Source: Candidatus Nitromaritima sp. SCGC AAA288-L16
GTDB taxonomy: Bacteria > Nitrospinota > Nitrospinia > Nitrospinales > VA-1
NCBI GenBank assembly: GCA_000372225.1
Contig: AQTY01000054.1
Coordinates: forward strand, 1-6,005
Length of the DNA: 6,005 bases
Direction of reading: 5' to 3'
The notes under the pieces are model-generated. The model was not told the origin of the DNA. It ran no database searches and was given only the letters and a program-made list of their open reading frames with translations. Numbering within the stretch: the first letter of the stretch is position 1; every line of letters begins with the position of its first letter. A program made the position numbers and the translations under genes. This document shows, piece by piece, positions 1 through 6,005 of the stretch.

Positions 1-14
1 TTGATTTTCTGATA

Positions 15-1835
15 TTAGTTCATTGATATTATCCTTTTTTTAAGTACATCTTCAACTGAATGATCAAGGCAAACTTGATTTTGACAAGGATCAGGGGGGA
101 GACATCGAGACATAAAGAAATCTCTACAAGGAACTTCATGATGAAAGATAAGACCCTCTTCTTTGTGAACATCTCTATCATAATAGGTCTTTTTATAGTC
201 ACCAGGCCCCGTCAATACCAATGTCGGAATATTTAAGGCTGAAGAAATATGAGATTGACCAGAACTGTTATCTATCATCAAATCTGATTTAGAAATCAGA
301 GCCATGCTTTGTCTTAAAAGCCCCACATATACCGTAACTCCTTCCACTTGGTCGAGAAATAACTTAGCAATAGATTGCTCTTTTTTTGGGAAACAGGCTA
401 AAACCTGATGTCCATGGTCGTGAATTAATTGGTGGGACAAGGTGACAAACCGTTCCAAACCCCAATTATTGTTCCAATCTTTATAAGATGATGGATGAAC
501 TATTACTAGTTTTTTGGAAGAGTCTATTTTCTGTTCCACCATGAAATCCTCAGCCCATTGAATTTCTTCACTGGTGATGAAAATTTCTGGATTCTTATCT
601 TGAGGGTTTAAACCAATCGCTCGTAAACAATCCAAATCTAATTCGATAGATGATCTGTCCAGCTCGTGACCAGAGCCCACAATGATATCAGAGTATTTTT
701 CCCTAATGAAAGAACCTCTGTTAATGCGCCAGCGTGCTTTTATTTTTTTTGCTAATCGGGAAGAGAAGTTTCTAGAGTGTAAATTTAAGATAAGATCAAA
801 GTTCTGTTGACTTAGTAGATCCACAAGGCGAGACACTTCTCCTTTAGCGGTTTCCCCAGATAATCCATAAATTTCTTCTAGGTATGGGTTGTTCTCAAAA
901 AGCGGTCTGCAGAAATTAAAAGTTAAAATTGAAATGGAAACATTTGGCATCAATTTGTTGATATTTTTGATTACTGGCGTGGCTATGACTGCGTCTCCTA
1001 GTCCGCGAAGCTTGATAATAAGTATTTTTTTTACCGAGTTTAGTTGACCCCTGAGTTGCCTACCACTTCTGATATATTTCTCATGGTATCTTAGGTATCC
1101 TAAAACTACAGCTATCGAATCCAGCGTGGAAAATACCAAACCTTCAAATCCTTCACGAATACCTTTACGCAAAATCCAGTTTCTAATAAAATTTACCAGA
1201 GACACTGTTAAGGCTCTTGTAACTATATTGAATAGGCTCAAACTAGGTTCAGACTGATATAGCTGGTCAGCAGCCTGCTCCCCGCGGTGCATTGTATTGA
1301 TGACCACTTCGGCCATGGTGTCTTCGGAAAAATACGTTGAATAACCTTTCATGAAATCCTCTTTAGGCAATGAGATAGGATCGATTTGCACTGATCTACC
1401 TGTCCCAATAAACAGCAAACCAGGTCTTGGATCATGGGACCATTCCAACGGATATTTAAGACGTTGCTTCAGGAAAAAAACTTCTCTCTTTATTGGAAAC
1501 CATGCTTGTTTCACTTGAGATGAGTTAATTGTTTCTACAATGGACTCTTTCAATATCGTAGAGAGGTATTCTCTACCTTCTAATAACAAGTACCACGGAG
1601 AGTTTTTAGACTGCATTCCCTTTTTCCAGAGTTCACAAATATTTGGAGATTCGCTTTCGATCAGATTTCCACCCTGGGTTTCTATCTCCTTTAAAGTATT
1701 AGTGCCGCTAGGTCCCACGAATGTGATGTCACTAAACCATAACTTTAATTCAAGAAAAACATCCAACAAATGACGGCCGGATCCTCGATATGCTATGACG
1801 ACGGATATGTTGTTACTAATAGAAGGTGATATCAT
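15..1835 (-). CDS. Two-domain glycosyltransferase: degenerate GT2 (WaaE-like) fused to GT9 (heptosyltransferase-like)
   Basis: Probable lipopolysaccharide or related surface-glycan glycosyltransferase acting at the cytoplasmic face of the inner membrane. The C-terminal part (about residues 269-600) reads as a GT9 family domain. It opens with KKILIIKLRGLGDAVIATP (the glycine-aspartate at 280-281 is where WaaC/WaaF carry their catalytic aspartate), has VIVHPSS at 444-450 and the sugar-nucleotide site DNSSGQSHISSALNIPT from 522, and ends with the Cys cluster (C570, C578, C584, C589) common in this family. The N-terminal part (about 9-255) has the layout of WaaE-type GT2 enzymes, including the typical tail IREGFEGL near 226-233. 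Its nucleotide-binding and DxD motifs are replaced: EGREY at 86-90 stands where DADE-like residues are expected. At 606 aa it is nearly twice the usual length of either family, which fits a fusion. The ATG at 1835 has only a weak GGA-type ribosome site. It lies 33 bp downstream of the radical SAM gene and is probably translated from the same mRNA. GT9 membership is confident; the donor sugar (heptose or other) cannot be told. Confidence 0.85.
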   Translation of the reverse strand: MISPSISNNISVVIAYRGSGRHLLDVFLELKLWFSDITFVGPSGTNTLKEIETQGGNLIESESPNICELWKKGMQSKNSPWYLLLEGREYLSTILKESIVETINSSQVKQAWFPIKREVFFLKQRLKYPLEWSHDPRPGLLFIGTGRSVQIDPISLPKEDFMKGYSTYFSEDTMAEVVINTMHRGEQAADQLYQSEPSLSLFNIVTRALTVSLVNFIRNWILRKGIREGFEGLVFSTLDSIAVVLGYLRYHEKYIRSGRQLRGQLNSVKKILIIKLRGLGDAVIATPVIKNINKLMPNVSISILTFNFCRPLFENNPYLEEIYGLSGETAKGEVSRLVDLLSQQNFDLILNLHSRNFSSRLAKKIKARWRINRGSFIREKYSDIIVGSGHELDRSSIELDLDCLRAIGLNPQDKNPEIFITSEEIQWAEDFMVEQKIDSSKKLVIVHPSSYKDWNNNWGLERFVTLSHQLIHDHGHQVLACFPKKEQSIAKLFLDQVEGVTVYVGLLRQSMALISKSDLMIDNSSGQSHISSALNIPTLVLTGPGDYKKTYYDRDVHKEEGLIFHHEVPCRDFFMSRCLPPDPCQNQVCLDHSVEDVLKKRIISMN

Positions 1836-1868
1836 CCAATATCCGTAAATTTTTGGAAGGAGGAGCGG

Positions 1869-2882
1869 TTAGGACAAATCGTAGCCATTTTTTTTGCAAG
1901 TGTGGCAAATGGTTTTCAAATCGTTGGGTTGATCTAGCATTTCTTTTCTCGCGGCAACATAATTTTCACCGTTCCAGATTTCTTCAAAATCCTGCTCAAA
2001 AATATTCCCCATTCGGTCTTTTTCTTCTGTGTGTACACAGCAACAAGGAAAAACATCTCCATTCCAGTTAACGAACGTTTCCGTCCAAGGCTTTCTGCAA
2101 AAATCCTTTTTATTTTCCTTATGACTAGACTTATATGTTTTGCTTGCCATATCGTAGGCATTGTATTCCGGATTATCTGGAAGCCATTTGCCATAGATAT
2201 CAATCAGTTTTTCTACGGGCTTAAGATAATTTTGCTTTAAATTAGCTCTTGCACTGTTAATGTTGATGTTGACCCCAAAATCATGAGCCATTTTCTTAGC
2301 CTCCTCGACCTGGTGCTCATTGTGCTTCATTACAATAAAATCCCAGTTGATTGTGATGTTGGATTTATACAATTTTTTTGCTGCCACCAGTTTTTTTAAG
2401 TTATTAAAAACTTTCTCAAGGTTCCCACCCACTCGGTACTTTTCATAAACCTCCTGTGTGGTCCCGTCTATGGAGATACCAAGCATGTCCAGGTTTGAAG
2501 TTACCATTCCCTTAATTTGCTCATCAGTTATATCATTGAGATTAGCGCTGACAACTGAGCGTATTTTATGTGGATTCTGAGAGGCATAACTAATCATTTC
2601 AATAAACGATTTGTGTAAAAATGGTTCGCCCCAGGAGAAAAGTTGCACGGTCTGAGCCCACTTGGCAAATCCATCAACCACTTTTTTATATTTATCCAGT
2701 TTAAACAAACCGTACTCAACGCTCGTATCACCCTCTCCTGTCGGACAAAGGGGGCATTTTAGTTGGCAGTGGTTTGTTGGTTCTATCGTAACCATCTTGG
2801 GCATACCAATAGCTTTGGAAAGACTGAGAGTATAGCCCAACTTAATTTTAATTCGGTTTATTCGCTTGCGAAATTCAAACAT
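1869..2882 (-). CDS. Radical SAM protein with SPASM-like C-terminal domain
   Basis: A 337-aa radical SAM enzyme, first gene of a two-gene unit with the glycosyltransferase. Residues 36-47 carry the cluster motif in TNHCQLKCPLCP: C39, C43 and C46 fit CxxxCxxC, which holds the 4Fe-4S cluster that cleaves S-adenosylmethionine. SWGEP at 83-87 matches the glycine-rich SAM-binding GGEP-type motif, and SIDG near 137-140 is the usual core strand. The C-terminal part has a reduced SPASM/twitch pattern: C262, then NWNGDVFPCCC with C280-C282, GNIFEQDFEEIWNG, and a final CxxC at C326/C329. This suggests one auxiliary iron-sulfur cluster rather than two. The start was set at the ATG at 2882, because AGAGG lies 10 bases upstream; a TTG three codons earlier is too close to that site. 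Family assignment is firm. The substrate is unknown; a role in surface glycan synthesis is inferred only from the neighbour. Confidence 0.88.
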   Translation of the reverse strand: MFEFRKRINRIKIKLGYTLSLSKAIGMPKMVTIEPTNHCQLKCPLCPTGEGDTSVEYGLFKLDKYKKVVDGFAKWAQTVQLFSWGEPFLHKSFIEMISYASQNPHKIRSVVSANLNDITDEQIKGMVTSNLDMLGISIDGTTQEVYEKYRVGGNLEKVFNNLKKLVAAKKLYKSNITINWDFIVMKHNEHQVEEAKKMAHDFGVNININSARANLKQNYLKPVEKLIDIYGKWLPDNPEYNAYDMASKTYKSSHKENKKDFCRKPWTETFVNWNGDVFPCCCVHTEEKDRMGNIFEQDFEEIWNGENYVAARKEMLDQPNDLKTICHTCKKNGYDLS

Positions 2883-3065
2883 TAAGATCAAGCCTCTTTC
2901 ATAGTCATTTCACTACTTGTTTCACTTATTTGAGTTGACAACAATTTTATAAGGATAACGAAATTATTTTATAATTACTTGTAAAAGGATTAAAGCATTT
3001 TATGTTAGTTGGTGGATAGGTATTGAAATTCTTTTACCACTAGTGAGTACATGACTGTACATAAC
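2883..3065. other. AT-rich intergenic region upstream of the radical SAM-glycosyltransferase unit
   Basis: This stretch holds the leader and presumably the promoter of the minus-strand unit. On the minus strand two TATAAA-like -10 candidates occur (plus-strand 2968-2973 and 2946-2951), but neither has a convincing -35 at proper spacing, so no promoter is assigned. A plus-strand TTGACA at 2935-2940 has no matching -10. A small inverted repeat GTACA-TGAC-TGTAC lies at 3047-3060 and a palindrome CACTAGTG at 3038-3045; neither has an evident function. No gene was seen. Confidence 0.5.
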
Positions 3066-3100
3066 AAAAAATGGGCTATGAGAATAATCTCATAACGCAT
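3066..3100 (-). terminator. Intrinsic terminator-like hairpin downstream of the tRNA-Thr 3' end
   Basis: A perfect 7-bp inverted repeat TATGAGA / TCTCATA (3077-3083 and 3088-3094, loop ATAA) is flanked by partly pairing bases (ATG 3071-3073 with CAT 3098-3100). On the minus strand it is followed by a run of T (complement of A's at 3066-3071). It starts 10 bases beyond the CCA end of the tRNA remnant, reading in the same direction. This fits the original terminator of the tRNA-Thr gene, left behind on the chromosomal side. The stem is AT-rich, so its strength is uncertain. Confidence 0.5.
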
Positions 3101-3109
3101 TGTATTATA

Positions 3110-3164
3110 TGGAGCCAGCGGGCGGAATTGAACCGCCGACCTACTGATTACGAATCGGTTGCTT
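3110..3164 (-). other. Integration site (att): 3' portion of tRNA-Thr(CGT), 5' half missing
   Basis: Read on the minus strand, this is a tRNA 3' half: anticodon arm (3143-3159) with loop TTCGTAA (3148-3154) giving anticodon CGT (Thr), variable loop AGGTC (3138-3142), T-arm with stem GGCGG/CCGCC and loop TTCAATT (3121-3137), acceptor strand CGCTGGC (3114-3120), discriminator T and encoded CCA (3110-3112). The expected 5' strand GCCAGCG and a D-arm are absent upstream; similarity stops just before AAGC at 3161-3164. The anticodon stem has one C-A mismatch (position 3157), absent from an intact tRNA, so the duplicated core probably ends near 3156. A 3' tRNA fragment next to an integrase gene is the mark of tyrosine-recombinase integration. 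The anticodon loop flanked by its stem would be a plausible crossover site. It is not an expressible tRNA by itself. Confidence 0.85.
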
Positions 3165-3174
3165 TAAGTATTTT

Positions 3175-3221
3175 CCCCATTTCACACCATTCCTAAAACC
3201 CCCACAACACCCCATAAAACC
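3175..3221 (+). repeat. C-rich repeats between att core and integrase promoter (possible integrase arm sites)
   Basis: Short motifs recur in this non-coding stretch: TAAAACC at 3194-3200 and 3215-3221 (21 bp apart, about two helical turns) and CCCCAT at 3175-3180 and 3210-3215. Tyrosine integrases with an N-terminal arm-binding domain use short direct repeats beside the att core, so this is a reasonable location for arm-type sites. The repeats are short and could be chance in a biased sequence. Confidence 0.3.
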
Positions 3222-3243
3222 TTTATTTAAAGAACTTATGGCG

Positions 3244-3272
3244 TTGCAAGTCATTTCATGAAATTGTATAGT
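3244..3272 (+). promoter_or_regulatory. Predicted sigma-70 promoter for the integrase gene
   Basis: TTGCAA (3244-3249) and TATAGT (3267-3272) match the -35 and -10 consensus at 4/6 and 5/6 positions with the ideal 17-bp spacer. Transcription would begin near 3279, about 38 bases before the integrase ATG, and would run through the tandem repeat at 3287-3308. This is prediction from sequence only. Confidence 0.55.
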
Positions 3273-3286
3273 ATTCAGAGTGAAAC

Positions 3287-3308
3287 GGTAAACATTTGGT
3301 AAACATCT
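3287..3308 (+). repeat. Two tandem 11-bp repeats in the integrase leader
   Basis: GGTAAACATTT (3287-3297) is followed immediately by GGTAAACATCT (3298-3308), 10 of 11 bases identical. A reversed TTACC at 3312-3316 pairs with GGTAA at 3298-3302. The repeats lie between the predicted transcription start and the integrase ATG at 3317, touching its ribosome-binding region. A pair of one-turn-spaced direct repeats here would suit an operator (for example integrase autoregulation) or arm-type sites; which protein binds, if any, is unknown. Confidence 0.45.
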
Positions 3309-3316
3309 GGATTACC

Positions 3317-4675
3317 ATGTCAAATAATACCACGAAAAAGCTCACTGACGCAAAGATAAAGGGACTCTCAAAGCCTCTAAAGCGAACCGTCCTCTTTGAG
3401 GAAGGAACCGGGTTCGGTCTCCGGCTTGAACCTAGCGGTAGAAAATCGTTTATTCTTTTTTTCTGGTTCAACGGCAAAAAAGACGGTGTAACCCTAGGTC
3501 AATACCCCAAGCTATCTCTAACAGATGCAAGAGCTATAGTAGTAAAGATTAAGCAGAAAGTAGAGCGTGGTGAAGATCCAAGAGTGGAGATCAAAGAAAC
3601 CCAAAGGGCAAACAGGAATTTTTATACCGTGGGAGATTTGTGCGAAGAATATATTGAACGCCACGCCAAGGTGAAAAAGAAAAGTTGGAAGGAAGATCAG
3701 CGTATTTTGGGAAAGGACATTATCTCTATTTGGAGTAGACGGAAAGCTAGTGATGTAAAAAGAAAGGATGTGATAAACCTACTAGATAGTATTGTTGAGC
3801 GTGGTGCAGAAATTCAAGCAAATCGAACTCTAGCCGTTATCCGCAGAATGTTTGGCTTTGCGATTGAGCGAGACATCCTAGAGTTTAGTCCCTGCAACGC
3901 CGTCAAAGCTCCCGCAAAAGAAAATATCAAAGATAGAGTCCTTTCGGATGAAGAGATAAAAGCCCTGTGGAACCAACTGGATGAATGCAAGTCAATGGAT
4001 CGGCGCATAGCTTTAAGTCTCAAGCTTATGCTTATAACCGGGCAACGAAAAATAGAATGTCTGCATTTAAAGTATTCTGAGATTGATAACTCTGGATGGT
4101 GGACAATTCCAAAAGAGATTTCCAAGAACGGCAAACCTCATCGTGTTTTCCTTTCACCAAAAGCAAATGAAGTTATTACTCTAGCAAAAGAATTACTCCC
4201 CGAATCGGATTGGGTATTTCCTTCCCCTAGGACAGGCAAACCGTTTATAGGATCAAGCATCGATCATGCTCTGCGTGACATAAAAACCCAAGAAATGATA
4301 AAAGTAGATTTCACTCCTCATGATTTACGGAGGACTGCATCTTCGATGATGACAAGCATGGGTATTCCCCTCCTGACTGTTTCAAAAATTCTAAATCACT
4401 CTGAAGCGGGAGTAACAGCTAAACATTACGACCACTATGCGTATGACAAAGAAAAAAAAGATGCCATACGTGCTTGGGACAGAAAGTTAAATCAAATTCT
4501 TGCGGACCCAAACAAAGTAAAATCAAAACAAAGTCCTGCTAAACCAAAAAATACTATGCCAAAGAAAATTCTTACCAACAAAAAGAAAGAAGAAAAGACT
4601 GAAGTGATAACTTATGAACAATTTTTAATAAACAATAAACTCAAGGATTTGTCAAAAAAACAGTCTAAAAGATAA
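3317..4675 (+). CDS. int: P4-type tyrosine site-specific integrase
   Basis: Tyrosine recombinase that would integrate and excise the element at tRNA-Thr(CGT) next to it. Numbered from the ATG at 3317 (452 aa), residues 8-75 form the N-terminal arm-binding domain (DUF4102 type) with FGLRLEPSGRKSF and VTLGQYPKLSLTDAR. A core-binding SAM-like domain lies at about 100-190 and the catalytic domain at about 207-390. The catalytic set appears complete: R244 in TGQRK, K270 in SKNGKPHR, H335 and R338 in PHDLRRT, H361 in ILNHSE, and nucleophile Y371 in AKHYDHY, followed by the family tail AYDKEKKDAIRAWDRKL. An in-frame TTG at 3296 would add 7 residues but lies within the repeats; the ATG has GGA six bases upstream. 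Unusual is a lysine-rich tail of about 55 residues after the normal end. The next gene follows on the same strand after 48 bp. Confidence in family is very high; its activity is inferred. Confidence 0.95.
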   Translation: MSNNTTKKLTDAKIKGLSKPLKRTVLFEEGTGFGLRLEPSGRKSFILFFWFNGKKDGVTLGQYPKLSLTDARAIVVKIKQKVERGEDPRVEIKETQRANRNFYTVGDLCEEYIERHAKVKKKSWKEDQRILGKDIISIWSRRKASDVKRKDVINLLDSIVERGAEIQANRTLAVIRRMFGFAIERDILEFSPCNAVKAPAKENIKDRVLSDEEIKALWNQLDECKSMDRRIALSLKLMLITGQRKIECLHLKYSEIDNSGWWTIPKEISKNGKPHRVFLSPKANEVITLAKELLPESDWVFPSPRTGKPFIGSSIDHALRDIKTQEMIKVDFTPHDLRRTASSMMTSMGIPLLTVSKILNHSEAGVTAKHYDHYAYDKEKKDAIRAWDRKLNQILADPNKVKSKQSPAKPKNTMPKKILTNKKKEEKTEVITYEQFLINNKLKDLSKKQSKR

Positions 4676-4712
4676 CCTGATCAAGAAAGTCATGAAAGTT
4701 GCGTAAACCTTC

Positions 4713-4716
4713 GGAG
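4713..4716 (+). promoter_or_regulatory. Ribosome-binding site of the 212-aa gene
   Basis: GGAG seven bases before the ATG at 4724 is a strong Shine-Dalgarno sequence, clearly better than that of the integrase. The 48-bp gap between the two genes shows no terminator or clear promoter, so co-transcription with independent, stronger translation is likely. Confidence 0.6.
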
Positions 4717-4723
4717 ATTAATA

Positions 4724-5362
4724 ATGAAATACCTTTACCCTATTAAAGGTTTTACTAAACCGAAACAATATCCAGATCCAGACAAGAGAAGTGGTGCTTT
4801 GCTAGCTTGGGAATTTCTTCGTCGCAATCCAAAATATCAGGAAGACTTTGATAAGTTTAAAAAACTGAAAAGTCCCTCAGCGAAGCGAAATTTTCAAGAA
4901 AAATGGCTGCCCGGAATTCCCACGCTCACTCTATTTGATCCGAAGGATAATCAACCACGGGGTTTGAAATTGGCACTTACTCATGCCCCACGATTTAATG
5001 TTATTAAAGGCAAGGAAACCGTAAATATTGAATCTTTATATAAAGGAGGTGTGTTCGTAACATTTAATCTTAATGTACCAATTAAACGCCAACTAGATAA
5101 AACAAGAAAATTTCTCGAACGGGAAAGAAAAGAACAAAAGATAAAGCCAATTGAAAAGAATTATCAGCGCAAAATTTTTCCTCTCTACTGCCGAATACTA
5201 GATGCTAAAGCTGATAATAAATCAATTGAATTTTTAGCTAAGTTTTTTTATAGCCATAGAAAACGTGGTGATATTGATATTTCCGGAACTTTAAAAGATC
5301 AACTTAAAGCAGCCCTTCGCCTGCGTGACTCTGATTATATTTTTTTGGCCGATGCCCCATAG
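4724..5362 (+). CDS. Putative element regulator with DUF6499/DUF2285-like (FseA-like) architecture
   Basis: A 212-aa basic soluble protein, no signal peptide or membrane segment. Residues 28-38, AWEFLRRNPKY, match the hallmark of the small DUF6499 'transcriptional regulator-like' domain of proteobacterial integrative elements. The middle has FVTFNLNVPIKRQLDKTRKF (111-130), like the strand plus helix linking the two halves in such proteins. The end (about 154-208), with YCRILDAKADNKSIEFLAKFF and LKDQLKAALRLRDSDYIFL, resembles the DUF2285 helix-turn-helix-like domain. In the Mesorhizobium symbiosis ICE, FseA, as I recall, has this arrangement made by ribosomal frameshifting over two genes and activates excision; here it is one uninterrupted frame. 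Position just after int supports a role in controlling excision or the element's regulon. Assignments come from motif recall, not a profile search, so the domain call is moderate and the function is inference. Confidence 0.65.
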   Translation: MKYLYPIKGFTKPKQYPDPDKRSGALLAWEFLRRNPKYQEDFDKFKKLKSPSAKRNFQEKWLPGIPTLTLFDPKDNQPRGLKLALTHAPRFNVIKGKETVNIESLYKGGVFVTFNLNVPIKRQLDKTRKFLERERKEQKIKPIEKNYQRKIFPLYCRILDAKADNKSIEFLAKFFYSHRKRGDIDISGTLKDQLKAALRLRDSDYIFLADAP

Positions 5363-5446
5363 TTAATCCTCAGAAACTAACAACTCGCTAGTATCCCCCT
5401 CCCGTAAAAACGACATCACACACAAAAATGTACACCGGATAAATTA
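5363..5446. other. Short convergent intergenic region
   Basis: The 84 bases between the two converging genes contain no evident hairpin with a T-run on either strand, so no terminator can be assigned. A C-rich patch, CCCCCTCCC, lies at 5396-5404. Confidence 0.4.
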
Positions 5447-5869
5447 TTAATGTTTTGATCTTGAGTTCACGGCCGCTATAAACTTTTCTCGCTCAAGCCT
5501 AATTTTTTCTTTAAAGGCTTCCAGACTTCCATGTTTTAAAATATATTTTTCTCGAATCTGATCTGCTGATTCTACGTCCGTTCCTTGTTCTCCTGTCAAA
5601 CAGTTCCCCTTAATATCACAAGTCCAGATTGAACAATCTTTTTCAATGGCTCCCCTAAGATCCTCTGGTATATTGCTTGAGTGCGGAAGACTATTGTAAT
5701 TTGCATCAATGCGTTCTTCTATTCGATCTAGTTCTTTTACTAGATCATTTATATCTTCTCCGTTCCATTCGCCAACCGTTTCATCTCCATCTGCCGAGAA
5801 AATATAATTTTTCAATGTAGGATCAACTTTGATTGGATCTAAAGAAAAACGGCGCTCATTATCAGTCAT
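5447..5869 (-). CDS. Hypothetical protein, 140 aa, acidic, no recognised family
   Basis: Not recognised. The start was set at the ATG at 5869 because AAGGA stands eight bases before it; a GTG nine codons earlier (5896) is in frame but would place this site inside the gene. The protein is soluble, acidic and charge-rich. A helix-prone stretch, INDLVKELDRIEERIDANYN, lies at 40-59, and a second, ending GSLEAFKEKIRLEREKFIAA, at about 101-133. Between them are three cysteines (C79, C84, C90) in CSIWTCDIKGNC, too few for a standard zinc finger unless a histidine such as H63 joins. It faces the integrase operon tail to tail and lies inside the putative element. The good ribosome site and an open frame unlikely by chance support it being real. 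It could be a small accessory or regulatory factor; no function is claimed. Confidence 0.65.
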   Translation of the reverse strand: MTDNERRFSLDPIKVDPTLKNYIFSADGDETVGEWNGEDINDLVKELDRIEERIDANYNSLPHSSNIPEDLRGAIEKDCSIWTCDIKGNCLTGEQGTDVESADQIREKYILKHGSLEAFKEKIRLEREKFIAAVNSRSKH

Positions 5870-6005
5870 AAAAAATTTCCTTCTCGATAAAATCACATAG
5901 TTAAAATACTCAATTTACACCTACCACATACAAATAAAAAGTATTTTTTTAACAGGTGATATAACAATTGGTTTTGTAATTAATTTTTTATCAAATTATA
6001 AAAGG
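5870..6005. other. AT-rich upstream region of the 140-aa gene at the window edge
   Basis: This region presumably holds the minus-strand promoter of the 140-aa gene. TTGTAT (complement of 5928-5933) has only a poor TATTTT-like -10 at long spacing, so no promoter is assigned. No coding sequence was seen before the window ends. Confidence 0.35.

Larger units (their letters stand above)
3110..6005. mobile_element. Integrative element (genomic island, ICE or prophage), int-proximal end, partial
   Basis: The element is defined by the truncated tRNA-Thr att site on its left, a tyrosine integrase starting about 150 bp inside, and a putative excision regulator after it. The tRNA fragment's 3' end points left, so flanking chromosome is to the left and the element body to the right. 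The other boundary, with the intact tRNA-Thr(CGT), is outside the window. No conjugation, capsid or excisionase gene is visible here, so element type cannot be decided; the regulator-like gene leans towards an ICE or island. Confidence 0.72.

Noticed and set aside
1934..2203. 89-aa minus-strand and other open frames inside the radical SAM gene
   Set aside because: They overlap a gene with clear family motifs and show no domain or ribosome site of their own.
2888..2908. Six-codon minus-strand mini-ORF (ATGACTATGAAAGAGGCTTGA complement) overlapping the ribosome site of the radical SAM gene
   Set aside because: Too short, with no ribosome site or codon pattern typical of a regulatory leader; chance occurrence is likely.
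2935..2940. Perfect TTGACA on the plus strand
   Set aside because: No -10 element at 16-18 bp, and no plus-strand gene until the integrase, which has its own nearer promoter.
3110..3190. Complete functional tRNA-Thr
   Set aside because: The 5' acceptor strand GCCAGCG and the D-arm are absent upstream, and the anticodon stem has a mismatch.
3814..4134. 106-aa minus-strand open frame within the integrase
   Set aside because: Antisense shadow of the conserved catalytic region of the integrase.
5363..5446. Bidirectional terminator between the convergent genes
   Set aside because: No stable inverted repeat followed by a T-run could be found on either strand.

Overview
The window is AT-rich DNA from a Gram-negative bacterium. 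An LPS-type glycosyltransferase (heptosyltransferase family) implies an outer membrane with lipopolysaccharide. A small protein resembling regulators of proteobacterial integrative elements, and a tRNA-Thr 3' end that encodes its own CCA, point to Proteobacteria, perhaps an alphaproteobacterium. The genus cannot be read from the sequence.

Left part (1-3109, minus strand): a two-gene unit. A radical SAM/SPASM protein (1869-2882) is followed after 33 bp by a 606-aa glycosyltransferase (15-1835). The glycosyltransferase appears to fuse a degenerate GT2 (WaaE-like) domain to a GT9 (heptosyltransferase-like) domain. Together they look like part of a cell-surface glycan locus. The radical SAM enzyme's substrate is unknown.

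Boundary (about 3066-3164): the 3' half of a tRNA-Thr with anticodon CGT lies on the minus strand, without any 5' half and followed by an intrinsic-terminator-like hairpin. This is the typical scar of a tRNA-integrating element (an att site). The tRNA's 3' end faces left, so the element should extend rightwards and the intact tRNA-Thr should lie beyond the right edge of the window.

Right part (3165-6005): the int-proximal end of the element. It has an attachment-arm/promoter region with short repeats, a P4-type tyrosine integrase (3317-4675, +) and a co-directional 212-aa protein (4724-5362, +) resembling DUF6499/DUF2285-type regulators such as the ICE excision activator FseA. A convergent 140-aa protein of unknown function (5447-5869, -) follows. 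Integrase plus putative excision regulator form a likely two-gene int operon. The cargo and any excisionase lie outside the window.
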